This document shows positions 31,726 to 41,309 of a stretch of 64,000 nt of DNA, one piece after another. Where the stretch lies: assembly GCA_029776255.1 (NCBI GenBank), contig JAKOTN010000019.1:27658-91657 (forward strand). The letters are read 5' to 3'. This stretch comes from Pseudomonadota bacterium. GTDB lineage: Bacteria; Pseudomonadota; Gammaproteobacteria; Burkholderiales; Rhodocyclaceae. Made by a program: the position numbers and the translations under genes. Under the pieces are notes generated by a model that did not search any database, was not told the DNA's origin, and saw only the letters and a program-made list of their open reading frames with translations. Position 1 is the stretch's first letter. The number at the start of each line of letters is the position of its first letter.

Positions 31726-32589
31726 TCAATTGTCCGCCAGTTGCTCGTATTCAGAGATCACTTGCGCGCCAAACAGCATGATCGTCGCCACGATCTCCAG
31801 GCTGAGCAAAGCGACGACGGTCGTGGCCATCGGCCCATGGACGATGCTGGCTTTCGACAAGGTCGACAAATACCACGTGAGAACTTGTCGGATCACTTCC
31901 CAGAGACCCGCGACCGCGACCCCTCCCGCCAGCGCATGCCGCATGCGAATCTTGCCGACAGGCATCACCCGATAGATCGTGGTCACGCTGACGACTTCGG
32001 TGGCGAATCCGAACAGATACAGCAATTCGCTCGACACCTCTCGTAATGACCAGTCGATGCCCAGAAAGGAGACACTCCGGTGGGACAGCGCATCCAACGC
32101 GAAAGACGCCACGGTCAACGCAAGCAAACACAGGCAAAGGAAAAGGACAAAGCAGTAAGGAAGCAACGCCGATGTCAGGAAATGGCGTTTCAACAGAGAC
32201 TGACGGTGCGCAAAGATCACGGACATCGCTTTTTCGAGCACCGAAAACCCCAACGAGCTGAAAAACAGCATCGTCGCCAGCAGAGCAGCGCCAATCGCCG
32301 CCCGATTTTCAAGAAAGTTCGCGATCTCGTTGAGAAATACCGTCGATTGACTTGGAACCAGCCGTTCGAGGTGCCGACCCAGGGTAGTCAGCGATTCGTT
32401 CTGCTCAACCAGCTTCGAGAGCGCGTCAATCGACAGAATGAGCAGCGGAACGACCGAGAGCAGCGCGTAATAAGCGATTGCCGCCGCCAGCAGCAAGCCT
32501 TGATTTCTGGCAAAACCAGCCAGCGTTCGCCGGGAAAACGCGCCGGGGTGGGCAAGAATCGATCGGGTGGGGTTGCTGAATACACGCAT
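31726..32589 (-). CDS. YihY/BrkB-family inner-membrane protein
   Basis: About 287 residues from the ATG at 32589 (MRVFSNPTRSILAH). Six hydrophobic helices, with the family signature AAAIAYYALLSVVPLLIL near residue 35 and AGGVAVAGLWEVIRQVLTWY late in the protein. Members were once proposed as ribonuclease BN, but that assignment was withdrawn. Their function is unclear, possibly lipid or metabolite transport. The open frame extends 44 codons farther upstream, but that part looks non-coding. Confidence 0.88.
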   Translation of the reverse strand: MRVFSNPTRSILAHPGAFSRRTLAGFARNQGLLLAAAIAYYALLSVVPLLILSIDALSKLVEQNESLTTLGRHLERLVPSQSTVFLNEIANFLENRAAIGAALLATMLFFSSLGFSVLEKAMSVIFAHRQSLLKRHFLTSALLPYCFVLFLCLCLLALTVASFALDALSHRSVSFLGIDWSLREVSSELLYLFGFATEVVSVTTIYRVMPVGKIRMRHALAGGVAVAGLWEVIRQVLTWYLSTLSKASIVHGPMATTVVALLSLEIVATIMLFGAQVISEYEQLADN

Positions 32590-32738
32590 GGAACAGAGCC
32601 TGGTTGGCTGGGCGATTTTTTTCTTGCCATTGCCGTCAACCGAGAAGAGAGCGCCGCGTTGAATGAGTACGATGGATCGAAACAATAAATTCCGCGAAAC
32701 ATCGTCACACTTATCATGCAAACCATAGGAGAAGAACC

Positions 32739-33029
32739 ATGCGCACTATCGTTACCCTCGTCCTCGCCGCCGCTTTCGCCGCCGCTCCCGCTTTCGCTCA
32801 AAAGACCGAAGTGAAAGGCAAGACCGAAATCGACGCCAAGCAAGAAAACGTCGCGGCCGTGGCCATCGGCAAGGACAACACCGCCAAGAACACGGCGGGT
32901 GCCATCAAGGGCGACACCAAGGTTCAAGGCAACACCAAGATCAAGGCCGACCAAAAGAACGCAGCTGCCGTTTCCATCGGCAAGGGCAACACCGCTGCCA
33001 ACGAAACCGGCGTTATCGGCGGCAAGTAA
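32739..33029 (+). CDS. Small secreted repeat protein, copy 1
   Basis: The 96-residue protein has a signal peptide (residues 1-20, ending AFA) followed by two ~33-residue repeats: EIDAKQENVAAVAIGKDNTA then GAIKGD, and KIKADQKNAAAVSIGKGNTA then GVIGGK. The N-x-A-A-V-x-I-G-K-x-N-x-A-x-N pattern is low in bulky residues and suggests a stacked beta-strand (curlin-like or solenoid) subunit; that is inference. AGGAG precedes the ATG and a strong terminator follows, so it is a single-gene transcript. A paralogue at 61844, inside the CsgG-like cluster, shares 197 identical bases with it. Confidence 0.85.
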   Translation: MRTIVTLVLAAAFAAAPAFAQKTEVKGKTEIDAKQENVAAVAIGKDNTAKNTAGAIKGDTKVQGNTKIKADQKNAAAVSIGKGNTAANETGVIGGK

Positions 33030-33047
33030 TTCAAGTCTCGGATAAAA

Positions 33048-33082
33048 AACCTGCCGACACTTCGTGTCGGCAGGTTTTTTTT
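33048..33082 (+). terminator. Rho-independent terminator of the 32739 gene
   Basis: An 11-bp perfect stem (CCTGCCGACAC / GTGTCGGCAGG) with a three-base loop is followed directly by eight T residues. It begins 18 bp after the stop codon at 33029. Confidence 0.95.
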
Positions 33083-33132
33083 GGCCGTGGCAAACGAAAA
33101 ATGGTGCCGCGCCCTGTTCGACGAGCACCGAT

Positions 33133-34068
33133 TCAGGCTAACAAATGCCCGACCGTGCGCAGACCGATACCGATGCAGGCACCCAACGCCGCCGGTTTCC
33201 ACACGGTGGCGACCCGCCGACCCGCGGAAATAAGCACCGCGACACCGGGAATATCGAATGGGGAAATCAAAAAACCGGCGCTGGCATTGAGAAAATCGAC
33301 GCTGGCCTGACCGCTGCGGCGCATTTCGTCCATCACGCCGAGCATCGCCGTTCCGCCAGCGAGATATTTCGTCAAAGTGGGCAGGATCAGGGCACTGTCG
33401 ATGGCGGCAGCGGCAAGTGCCGGCGCCAGCAAGCGGGTCAAGGCATCGATGGCGCCGAGGCTGCGCAGGGCGGTGACCACGACCAGCGATAAAACAAGCA
33501 TGGGAATGGCGCCGATGGCGATTTTGAATGCCTCGGCTCCCGCCCGGTTGATCACGTCCAGAATTCCCTTGGCGCTTTCGGCCAACGGGTGACGGAGCGT
33601 GTCATCGAGCAAGGTTTCCTCGGTGGACAAATGTCGCCCAAAAACGTGGAAAGTCAGTGCCGCCGCCAGCAGGCCCCCGGCCAAAGACAACAAGAGCGTG
33701 GTGCCCAGATGCAGGCCCATGGTGGTCATCGGTAGCGCGGCGTTGGCTTGCGCCATGGCGAAAACCATCGACAGGGTGGCCGCCAGATGGCGGTCGGATG
33801 CCCCGCGCTGCTCCATCATCGACAAGGTGGCCATCGGGGCGGCAAAGCTGACAAAACTGATTTGCAGCGCGGCGAAGACACCGAGGCCCGTCAGGCCAAC
33901 GGGCTTCAACACCGGCGCCAGTCGCGCCACCAGCCAGTCCAGCGCGCCACGCGCTTCCAGAAGGCGCATCAGCGAGAGCATGACCACCATGACCGGCAGC
34001 AGGATGAACAGGGAAAGCTCGACCGCGGAACGGCCAGCGCTGAGAATGATATCGATGAAGGCGGTCAC
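33133..34068 (-). CDS. Nucleoside-recognition (Gate) domain membrane protein
   Basis: The 311-residue protein has about eight hydrophobic helices and two Gate-domain halves: AGRSAVELSLFILLPVMVVM near the start and NRAGAEAFKIAIGAIPMLVL in the middle. It resembles spore-maturation protein A/B and related proteins found widely in non-sporulating bacteria, where the role is probably solute transport or gating. No partner gene is adjacent. Confidence 0.85.
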   Translation of the reverse strand: MTAFIDIILSAGRSAVELSLFILLPVMVVMLSLMRLLEARGALDWLVARLAPVLKPVGLTGLGVFAALQISFVSFAAPMATLSMMEQRGASDRHLAATLSMVFAMAQANAALPMTTMGLHLGTTLLLSLAGGLLAAALTFHVFGRHLSTEETLLDDTLRHPLAESAKGILDVINRAGAEAFKIAIGAIPMLVLSLVVVTALRSLGAIDALTRLLAPALAAAAIDSALILPTLTKYLAGGTAMLGVMDEMRRSGQASVDFLNASAGFLISPFDIPGVAVLISAGRRVATVWKPAALGACIGIGLRTVGHLLA

Positions 34069-34227
34069 TGACGGAGTCTCGTGGTCGGTTTGTTGGCAGG
34101 CAGGTTCGCGAGGCCGGCGAAATGTTCGACAAAAGCCCGGCCCCGTGGCGGCAGGCTGAAGGGAGTATCGCCGCCTCCGAGGTTCGACGTCAAACGGCAG
34201 TGAAATCCAACACCGCCCTGTCCGTGC

Positions 34228-36555
34228 TTACCGGGGTACCCGCAAATGGTTTCGCAGAATCGGCTCTAGGAGTGCCAGATCGCCTTCCAGCCGACCGAGT
34301 AACAAGGCGAACTCACCGCCACGCTGCTCTTTGCCTGCCATTTCGAGCAATCGGGCCGTTTCTTGCGCTTGTTCGGCCCCAATGGCACCGAGCGAGCCCT
34401 TGAGCCGATGCGCGATTTTTCGCACCGCGTCGCCATGACGGGCGTCGGCGGCGCCACGTAGCTCTCCGATATCGTGACGCGCCTGCTCGACCGTTCCCTC
34501 GATCAACGTGGCGAAAAGCTCGGTGTCGCCTTCCAGCCGATCAAGCGCGGCCGCGATGTTGAAGTGCGGTACGGGCGGCGCGGTTTGCGCCATGATCGGC
34601 GGTATTTGTTCCTCGGCCGGCGCCTCGTCGGCCATCGGTGCATTTTTGCTGGCGTAAGTCTTGACCATTTGCTGAAAGGCTTTCCGATCAATGGGTTTTG
34701 ACAGATAACCATTCATGCCCTTGGCGAGACATTCTTCGCGAAAACCTTCGGTGGCATGTGCGGTCAGGGCGACTATCGGTGTTTTCAAGCCACTCGCGCG
34801 CAGGATTTTCGTCGCGGCGAACCCGTCCATGATCGGCATTTGAATATCCATCAATACCAGATCGAAAGGAGTCAGGCTGGCGACCTGAATCGCTTCTTCA
34901 CCATTATTGGCGATCGTCACCCGATGTCCCACCGCTTTCAGCAGCGCGCCGATCAGGACTTGATTGACCCGTGTATCTTCGACCAGCAGAACATTCATGC
35001 TACGCGGGCCTATCGTCGCCGCCTGCTCGTCGCCCATCGTTGGCATCGCCGCCGCGTCGCCCGGCGCGAGAGGCAATACCAGTTCAATATGAAAAACCGA
35101 ACCTTTGCCAAGAACGCTCTCGACCCGGATCGTTCCATCCATGGCCTTGACCAGTTGGCTGCTGATGGCCAGTCCCAGGCCGGTTCCGCCAAAGCGGCGG
35201 CTGATCGAGACATCGGACTGGATGAAGGCGTCGAAGATCAGGTCGAGTTTTTCCTTGGCGATGCCGATCCCGGTGTCGTGAACGCTCATTCGCAGACGCG
35301 CGCTGTTGGCGGCAGTATCGACCTCGCAGCGAGTGGCAAGCGTGATGCGACCCTGTTCGGTGAACTTGATGGCGTTGCCCAGCAAATTGATGACAATCTG
35401 CCGGATGCGCGCCGGATCACCGCGTAGCAACGGCAGGTCGCCGACGTCGATATCGAGGGAAAGACGGTTGCCGCGCGCCGCTGCCTGAAATTTGAGCGGG
35501 TGCGCCGCTTCGCGCAGCGTGGCCGGCAAATTGAATGGAATGGACTCGATCAACAGCCGCCCCGCTTCGATCCGCGAAAAATCGAGTACATCGTTGATCA
35601 CCGTCAGCAAGCCTTTGGCGGAACCCAGAACCATCTCCAGGTATTCGCGCTGCCTGGCGTCGATTTTGGCGTCGAGAACCAGTTCGGTCATGCCGAGAAT
35701 GCCAGTCAACGGCGTACGAATTTCGTGGCTCATCATCGCCAGAAAGTCGCTCTTGGCTTTTGCCGATGCCGTGGCGGCGTCCCGGGCCTGCGCCAGTTCG
35801 CGTTCGCGAGTAATGCGCTCGGTAATGTCGACGACACTGAGCACGCGGCCTTCAACCTGACCATTCATCATCAGTGGCCTGCCGCGACACTGGATGGCAC
35901 GTCCATCCAGAAACCCGAAAACGTGTGTCGTCTGCTCTTCCTCGGTCGCCGCCAGCCGGCGCCATTGCCGCAAGGCTTGCCGGGGCTTCAACGTTTGCCG
36001 GAAAAGGTGTCGCAAGATGCGCAGTTGTCCCTGGCGGTGCGTGATTTCCATGGCCACGCCACTGCCAATGATGGCGATGAAACGCGAGTTGTAATTCAGT
36101 AATTCCCCGGCGGTATCGAGAACGACGATTCCATCGGCAACCGATTCGAACGTTGCCTGCAGCGTCGACGAGGTGGCCTGCAACTCTTCCGCCGCTTGAA
36201 TCGCGGAACGCGCATCCCGGGCAGAAATGGTGATCAGCGTTCCTTCACGGCCGTCGTACCTGCGGATGACTTTTTCCACCGGTAGAAAATCGCCATTGGC
36301 GCAGCTATACAAACCTTCGGCGTGATGTTCCTCGCCAAGTCGTCCGGAACTGATTTCCGACCAGAAAAACACGTCCGGCAAGGCGCACTCGAAATCGGTG
36401 ATCCGCCGACCAACCACCGCCTCGCGCGGATAGCCGAGCGTTTCGTAAAAACAGGGATTGGCATCGACGATGACCAGCGTTGCCGGATCGACGACGGCAA
36501 GCATTTCCCGGCTGGCCGAAAGTAGCGCGGCATCGATATTGCTCGCGACGGACAT
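34228..36555 (-). CDS. Hybrid sensor histidine kinase, PAS-PAS-HisKA-HATPase-REC-HPt
   Basis: The 775-residue protein has a first PAS domain (about 12-115: VDPATLVIVDANPCFYETLG), a second PAS (about 128-245), and HisKA with the phospho-acceptor H277 (MMSHEIRTPLTGILG). HATPase follows to about residue 510 (N box VINLLGNAIKFTE, then DTGIGI and GTGLGLAI). A receiver domain has D570 (DLVLMDIQMPIMDG) and the C-terminal HPt has H716 (KIAHRLKGSLGAIG). No membrane helices, so it senses a cytoplasmic cue. It is 3 bp downstream of the HD-GYP gene and apparently forms one operon with it and the response regulator. Confidence 0.95.
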   Translation of the reverse strand: MSVASNIDAALLSASREMLAVVDPATLVIVDANPCFYETLGYPREAVVGRRITDFECALPDVFFWSEISSGRLGEEHHAEGLYSCANGDFLPVEKVIRRYDGREGTLITISARDARSAIQAAEELQATSSTLQATFESVADGIVVLDTAGELLNYNSRFIAIIGSGVAMEITHRQGQLRILRHLFRQTLKPRQALRQWRRLAATEEEQTTHVFGFLDGRAIQCRGRPLMMNGQVEGRVLSVVDITERITRERELAQARDAATASAKAKSDFLAMMSHEIRTPLTGILGMTELVLDAKIDARQREYLEMVLGSAKGLLTVINDVLDFSRIEAGRLLIESIPFNLPATLREAAHPLKFQAAARGNRLSLDIDVGDLPLLRGDPARIRQIVINLLGNAIKFTEQGRITLATRCEVDTAANSARLRMSVHDTGIGIAKEKLDLIFDAFIQSDVSISRRFGGTGLGLAISSQLVKAMDGTIRVESVLGKGSVFHIELVLPLAPGDAAAMPTMGDEQAATIGPRSMNVLLVEDTRVNQVLIGALLKAVGHRVTIANNGEEAIQVASLTPFDLVLMDIQMPIMDGFAATKILRASGLKTPIVALTAHATEGFREECLAKGMNGYLSKPIDRKAFQQMVKTYASKNAPMADEAPAEEQIPPIMAQTAPPVPHFNIAAALDRLEGDTELFATLIEGTVEQARHDIGELRGAADARHGDAVRKIAHRLKGSLGAIGAEQAQETARLLEMAGKEQRGGEFALLLGRLEGDLALLEPILRNHLRVPR

Positions 36556-36558
36556 CGC

Positions 36559-37833
36559 CTATTGCCCCGTGCCGTTCTGGTCGAACGAATAGGTGACCCG
36601 CTGGCGTGGGCTGAGATATTCATAAACCGGGCGCGCCAGTTGCGAAGGCTTGAGCGCCTTGGCGATATTGACGTCGCAATCCTGTTCGAGATTGAGAATC
36701 ATCGCCTCGCTTTTGGGAATGTTCGCGTCGTATACGATCACGACAGGCCGGAGAGGATGCGCCGGGTTGACCGACAGCACCATGCCGATGGCGTCGTTCG
36801 AGAGCAGCACCACCGTTCCCGGCGGATAGACGCCAAGAATATGGACGAATCGACCGAGCATCGCCATATCGTATTTGCTGCGCTGCTTGGCGAACATCAA
36901 CGACAACGCCTCGTTCGGTGTCAGGGCATTGGCCAGGTTGATCGGATTGCAAAAATTATCGTAGGCGTTCACCAGGCTGAGAACGCGCCCGCCGACCGAT
37001 ATGGCGTCATTCTTGATCCCTCGGGGATAGCCACTGCCATCGAGATATTCGTGATGTTCGGCGATGATCCGGATCGCCAGAGGCTCGAGTCCGGCCTTCT
37101 TGGCGATATTGAAGCCGAAGGCGACATGCTCCTTGACCAGATCGCGTTCAGAGGCGGTCCATGGATCCCTTTTCAACAACACCCGATCAGGGATTTCGAC
37201 CTTGCCGATGTCGTGCAGCAGCGTGGCCACGCCGATGGTATCCAGCAGACGACGCTCCAGTTTCAACTCCCGGCCCAGCAGTAAGGCCAGCATCGCCACA
37301 TTCAACGAGTGAAGATAAATTTCCTCACCGGCAATTTTGTCGCCAAGCAAATGAACAATCGCTTCACTGTCGTTGAGCAGCGAATCGGTGATGCCGCCGA
37401 TCAGGTTGCTGGCCTGCGCAATGGAGCCGGCGGGGTTGGAAAAAATCGTGCGGGTCAGTTCCCGACAGGTTTTCGCCGCCTGCACGAATTGTTTTTCCGT
37501 GGCGTTGATTCGTGTTCGCAAGACCTGATTCTGGGCGATGCGCTGTCGTTTCAGTTCAATCGCCGCGGCCTGCGCCGGCGAAATGACAGGCACGACCGGC
37601 GTTTCTTCGACGGGAGAAGCGGACTGGCGGGCATCGGGGACCACCACGGTGCTTTTCTTCAAATCCACGCGCACCTTGCTCAAACCCAGGCCGCGAATGA
37701 TATCGAGTTGCTCCTGCGACAGGATTTTGAAGGTGTTGAACGGGAAGGGATGCTCGAGCCAGCCGAGATCGAGTTGTACGAAGTGACCGATGGCCAGATC
37801 GGTAATCGGGACGAAGACCAGAGTTGACGTCAT
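36559..37833 (-). CDS. HD-GYP domain c-di-GMP phosphodiesterase
   Basis: The 424-residue protein has an N-terminal DUF3391-like domain (about 1-130: LAIGHFVQLDLGWLEHPFPF) and an HD-GYP domain with LLHDIGKVEIPD and IIAEHHEYLDGSGYPRG, all catalytic motifs intact. HD-GYP enzymes hydrolyse c-di-GMP. A C-terminal beta-strand region (about 350-424) follows. It is the middle gene of the response-regulator / HD-GYP / hybrid-kinase transcript. Confidence 0.95.
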   Translation of the reverse strand: MTSTLVFVPITDLAIGHFVQLDLGWLEHPFPFNTFKILSQEQLDIIRGLGLSKVRVDLKKSTVVVPDARQSASPVEETPVVPVISPAQAAAIELKRQRIAQNQVLRTRINATEKQFVQAAKTCRELTRTIFSNPAGSIAQASNLIGGITDSLLNDSEAIVHLLGDKIAGEEIYLHSLNVAMLALLLGRELKLERRLLDTIGVATLLHDIGKVEIPDRVLLKRDPWTASERDLVKEHVAFGFNIAKKAGLEPLAIRIIAEHHEYLDGSGYPRGIKNDAISVGGRVLSLVNAYDNFCNPINLANALTPNEALSLMFAKQRSKYDMAMLGRFVHILGVYPPGTVVLLSNDAIGMVLSVNPAHPLRPVVIVYDANIPKSEAMILNLEQDCDVNIAKALKPSQLARPVYEYLSPRQRVTYSFDQNGTGQ

Positions 37834-37925
37834 CGGATCTCTCGCAGTCTCGTCAGGCCGTGGCGCCCGGCCGCACTCGCCCGACAGGCGTCGTTCGGCC
37901 CGTCCTCAGCGCAATACGGCGAAAT

Positions 37926-39059
37926 TCAGCCAGGGACCTTCTGCAACCGAAGCAAGGCATTTGAAATGTCGCTGAGCGTCGCTTCCATGGCGCTGCTGAA
38001 ATCGAAAATCCTGCCAAAATCCCTGACGCCGTGCGTGACGACATTTTGAATGGATTGCTCCTGAATTTCCGACATGCCGAGCGTGACGACGATTTCATAC
38101 AGTTCGTGCAACAGCGTGTCGCCGACCAGCAAGGCTTGCGTCCGTGCCGACGAACTGTCGGCGCGAAAACGGAGCAGCGCTCCGTTGACCGCGGCCAAGG
38201 TTTTGGCGATCTCGCTTTGTGTCCACGCAAAATTGTCTCGGGCCGCGAGCGCCACCAAGCGCACTTCGGCGGCCTCCATGGCAATCGACAGATGATCGCG
38301 CAGGCGGCCGCAATGGTCGGCGTCGTCGACAGGCATGTCGTTGACCAGCAGGGTCAGGTGCTCGAAGTTGAAGCCGGCGCGCGTCTTGAACTGAAAAATG
38401 CGGTCCATTGAGCGGATGTGCGCGATCACCGCCTGCTCAAGTGGATGATTTCTCTCGCTTTTGCTATATGTTGCTTCCTGGCCACCCAGGCGGATCTGGA
38501 TCGCTCCGTCGAGCGCATAGGCGCGCAGCATTTCAAGGGTCACCTTGGCCACGGCGTCTACGGTCTCCGCGCCGTTGAGATGGCGCAGAAAGTTGATCAG
38601 AATCGCGTATTCGTCGAGGCTGGAAAGCACCAGCGTGTTGAGCATTTCGGAGTCGTTTAGTCGCTGGTTGAGATCCACGCGTTCGTCGACGGCACGAATG
38701 GCGCGGGCGATCTTTTCCTTGACCTCGGCCAGTTTGTAAGGCTTGACGACGAAATCGTCACCACCGACTTCGTAACCTTGCAGCGCCGACGCCAAATCGT
38801 CGAGCGCGGAGATGAAAATGACCGGTTTATCGGCGAGATGCGTCGAATCGCGAATCCGGCGACACAGTTCATAACCGTCGATACCGGGCAAACCGACATC
38901 GAGAAGAAAAACATCCGGCGAGGTCTCCGCCAGCCGCTCCAGGCAGGCTTCGGCATTCTCGAAGGTTTCCACCGTGTAAATCTTCTCGAAGGCCGTTTTG
39001 AGCATGCGGCGAGCCGGTTCGGCGTCATCGACGATGAAAATGGTGTGTTTGCTTTCCAT
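37926..39059 (-). CDS. Response regulator with uncharacterised output domain
   Basis: 377 residues from ATG 39059 (MESKHTIFIVDDAEPARRML). The receiver domain (1-~120) has the acidic pair, the phospho-acceptor Asp in DVFLLDVGLPGIDG and Lys in VVKPYK. The remaining ~250 residues match no DNA-binding, GGDEF, EAL or HD domain that I can recognise. They are predicted alpha/beta and then helical, with a GAF-like look. A similar receiver-plus-unknown arrangement is common next to HD-GYP genes. First gene of the signalling operon, followed by the HD-GYP gene 92 bp on. Confidence 0.88.
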   Translation of the reverse strand: MESKHTIFIVDDAEPARRMLKTAFEKIYTVETFENAEACLERLAETSPDVFLLDVGLPGIDGYELCRRIRDSTHLADKPVIFISALDDLASALQGYEVGGDDFVVKPYKLAEVKEKIARAIRAVDERVDLNQRLNDSEMLNTLVLSSLDEYAILINFLRHLNGAETVDAVAKVTLEMLRAYALDGAIQIRLGGQEATYSKSERNHPLEQAVIAHIRSMDRIFQFKTRAGFNFEHLTLLVNDMPVDDADHCGRLRDHLSIAMEAAEVRLVALAARDNFAWTQSEIAKTLAAVNGALLRFRADSSSARTQALLVGDTLLHELYEIVVTLGMSEIQEQSIQNVVTHGVRDFGRIFDFSSAMEATLSDISNALLRLQKVPG

Positions 39060-39218
39060 GCGTGCTCCCTTGACAAAGACGCCGCCGCAAGCCTTCCGGC
39101 AGGCTATCGATTTAAGTATAGACGGGGTTTTTTTTGCCGCATGACAAGCTGATCGCGGTGCCGGAGGGCCACGAGCCATTCGGGATCGCGACGGGATGCG
39201 CGACGTGCTTTCCTCGTC

Positions 39219-40166
39219 TCAGGCGTGCCGCCGCGCGCTTGGGGCATCGCCTTCGTGGCGTTGCCAGACCCGTCGGAAATCCCGCGCGGAGGCAAAACCG
39301 GCCAGTTCGGCCACGCGTTCGATCGACAGGCGCGGATCGGCGAGCAGTTGCCGGGCGCGAGCGATGCGCAGCCGTTGCTGATAGGCGGCAACGCCGATTC
39401 CGGCGTGTTCGGCGAACAGACGCGTCAGATGCCGCGCGCTGACGTGTGCCCGCGCCGCCAGTTCGTCCAGCGTCCAGGGGTGCGCCGGGTCTTGGGCGAT
39501 GGCGTCTTGCGCGCGATGCACGGCGGGATGCAGGTGGTTGCGGTGCGCCAGCCACGGCGAAAGTTGCGGGTCCTGGCCGCACCGGCGCTGGTAAACCGCC
39601 AGCCGCCGCGCCACGCGGGCGGCGAGTTCCGCACCGGCGTGGTTTTCGACCAAATAGAGGGCGAGATCGATCCCGGTCGTCACGCCGGCGCTGGTCACTA
39701 CCGGCCCGTCCTCGACGAAAACCCGGTTTTCCTCGACCTTGGCCGTGGGCGCGGCCACGCGCAGCGCGTCGATCAGACTGTGATGCGTCGTGCAGCGTCG
39801 GCCGTCGAGCAGGCCGGCGGCGGCCAGCAACAGGGCGCCGGAACAGATACTGGCGACGCGGCAATCCGCCGGCGGAACACGTCGCAGCCAATCGACGACG
39901 GCGTGCGCCTCGGGACGCGCGTAATCCTCGGCCTCGCGGGCGTTGCCGGTGACGATCACCAGGCTGCGCGGCGGCAAGGTGTTCGGCAGCGCCATCAATC
40001 CGTCGAGCGCGATGCCGAGCGAACTCGACAAGCGCTCCACCGGCGCGCAATAGCGCAGCGATACGTCGCCGCCCATGTCGGCCGCCATGCGCAGCGCCTC
40101 GGCCGGCCCGGCGTAATCGAGCAGCAGCACGTTTGGCGTCAGGATGAACCACACCGTGAGCGTCAT
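39219..40166 (-). CDS. GlxA-type AraC-family transcriptional regulator
   Basis: The 315-residue protein starts at ATG 40166. The N-terminal ~190 residues are a DJ-1/PfpI-like domain (MTLTVWFILTPNVLLLDYAG) including the nucleophile-elbow Cys in VASICSGALLLAAAG. The C-terminal ~100 residues are two AraC helix-turn-helix motifs (WTLDELAARAHVSARHLTRL and LSIERVAELAGFASARDFRR). The ATG overlaps the EamA stop by 4 bp, so the regulator is the last gene of the operon and may control it. Confidence 0.93.
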   Translation of the reverse strand: MTLTVWFILTPNVLLLDYAGPAEALRMAADMGGDVSLRYCAPVERLSSSLGIALDGLMALPNTLPPRSLVIVTGNAREAEDYARPEAHAVVDWLRRVPPADCRVASICSGALLLAAAGLLDGRRCTTHHSLIDALRVAAPTAKVEENRVFVEDGPVVTSAGVTTGIDLALYLVENHAGAELAARVARRLAVYQRRCGQDPQLSPWLAHRNHLHPAVHRAQDAIAQDPAHPWTLDELAARAHVSARHLTRLFAEHAGIGVAAYQQRLRIARARQLLADPRLSIERVAELAGFASARDFRRVWQRHEGDAPSARRHA

Positions 40167-41071
40167 CCGCGCGCCCTGGCCCAAATCAGCAGACGGTCGC
40201 CAAACAGATTGACCGTCAACCCGAGCATCAGCAATGCGCCACCGGCGAAGTGCACCGGTCGCGAATTCTCGCCGAAGAGCAGCCAGCCGGTGGTCAGGCC
40301 GACCACCGGCACCAGCAGGCTGAAAGGCGCCACTTGATTGACCGGGTAGCGCGATAACAGCCGTGTCCACAAACCATAGCCGAGCAAGGTCGCCGCCCAG
40401 GCCAGATAGGCCACCGCCGCGAACGAACGCGGGTTGAAGGCGGCAAGCGCCGCGTCGATTGCCGGTCGCCCCTCGATCGACAGCGACAAGGCGAGGAAGG
40501 GCAGCGGCGGCACCAGGCTTGCCCAAACCACGAAAGCGAACTGGTTGATCGGTCCGTGACGGCTGACGGCGCGGGTGACGATGTTGCCGGCCGCCCACAT
40601 CGACGCGGCGACCAGCGTCAACACGAAGCCGGCCAGCGGCATCGCCACCCCGTGCGCCGAACCGATGAGCGCCAGTCCGCCGGCCGCCAGCACCAAGCCG
40701 GCAAGCTGGTTGCGGCGCCAGCGTTCCCCAAGCCACAGCGCGGCGAACAACATGGTGAAGAACGCCTGCGATTGCAACACCAGCGAGGCCAGACCGGACG
40801 GCATGCCCAAGTGGATCGCCGAAAACAGGAAAGCGAACTGCCCGACCGAAATGGTCATCCCGTACGCCAGATAAAGGCGCCACGGCACGCGAGGCGGCCG
40901 CAGAAAGAAGACCGCCGGAAAAGCCGCGAGCAGGAAGCGCAGCGCGCCGAGCAACAAGGGCGGCACCTCGGCGACGCCGGTCTTGATCACCGCGAAGTTG
41001 ACACCCCAAACGACGACCACCAGCAGCGCCAATGCCAGATCGCGCGGTCGCAGCGACTCAGCCCTCGCCAT
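40163..41071 (-). CDS. EamA-family transporter
   Basis: A 302-residue ten-helix DMT exporter with two EamA halves; the N-terminal VVVVWGVNFAVIKTGVAEVP is like E. coli EamA (O-acetylserine/cysteine exporter). The substrate is not determined. It overlaps the DUF1272 gene by 14 bp upstream and the GlxA-type regulator by 4 bp downstream. Confidence 0.93.
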   Translation of the reverse strand: MARAESLRPRDLALALLVVVVWGVNFAVIKTGVAEVPPLLLGALRFLLAAFPAVFFLRPPRVPWRLYLAYGMTISVGQFAFLFSAIHLGMPSGLASLVLQSQAFFTMLFAALWLGERWRRNQLAGLVLAAGGLALIGSAHGVAMPLAGFVLTLVAASMWAAGNIVTRAVSRHGPINQFAFVVWASLVPPLPFLALSLSIEGRPAIDAALAAFNPRSFAAVAYLAWAATLLGYGLWTRLLSRYPVNQVAPFSLLVPVVGLTTGWLLFGENSRPVHFAGGALLMLGLTVNLFGDRLLIWARARG

Positions 41072-41309
41072 CGTGACCGGCCAGTGGCTTGAATACCCGC
41101 CGGGTCGACCCGGGGTGGCGCATCAGCGCCTCGGCGGGGCGTATCGGGCGCCGCCGCAGTTCCCCGCCGCAATTGGGGCACCGTCCGCCCAGCCGCGACT
41201 GCGCGCAAGCGGCGCAGAACGTGCATTCAAAGGAACAGATCATTGCCGCGGCCGAGTCCGGCGGCAGGTCGCAATCGCAGGCTTCGCAGTTCGGACGCAG
41301 CTCAAGCAT
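41058..41309 (-). CDS. DUF1272 small zinc-ribbon-like protein
   Basis: The 83-residue protein starts at ATG 41309 (MLELRPNCEACDCDLPPDSA). It carries eight Cys in pairs (CEACDC, CSFECTFCAAC, CPNCGGEL) and the RRPIRPAEAL tail of DUF1272, so it probably binds zinc. Role unknown. It overlaps the isochorismatase gene by 8 bp and the EamA gene by 14 bp, and the family is often found beside EamA or amidohydrolase genes. Confidence 0.9.
   Translation of the reverse strand: MLELRPNCEACDCDLPPDSAAAMICSFECTFCAACAQSRLGGRCPNCGGELRRRPIRPAEALMRHPGSTRRVFKPLAGHDGEG

Noticed and set aside
39112..40152. Long minus-strand Arg/Ala-rich frame overlapping the GlxA-type regulator
   Set aside because: It is a shadow frame in GC-rich DNA; the DJ-1/AraC frame has recognisable domains.
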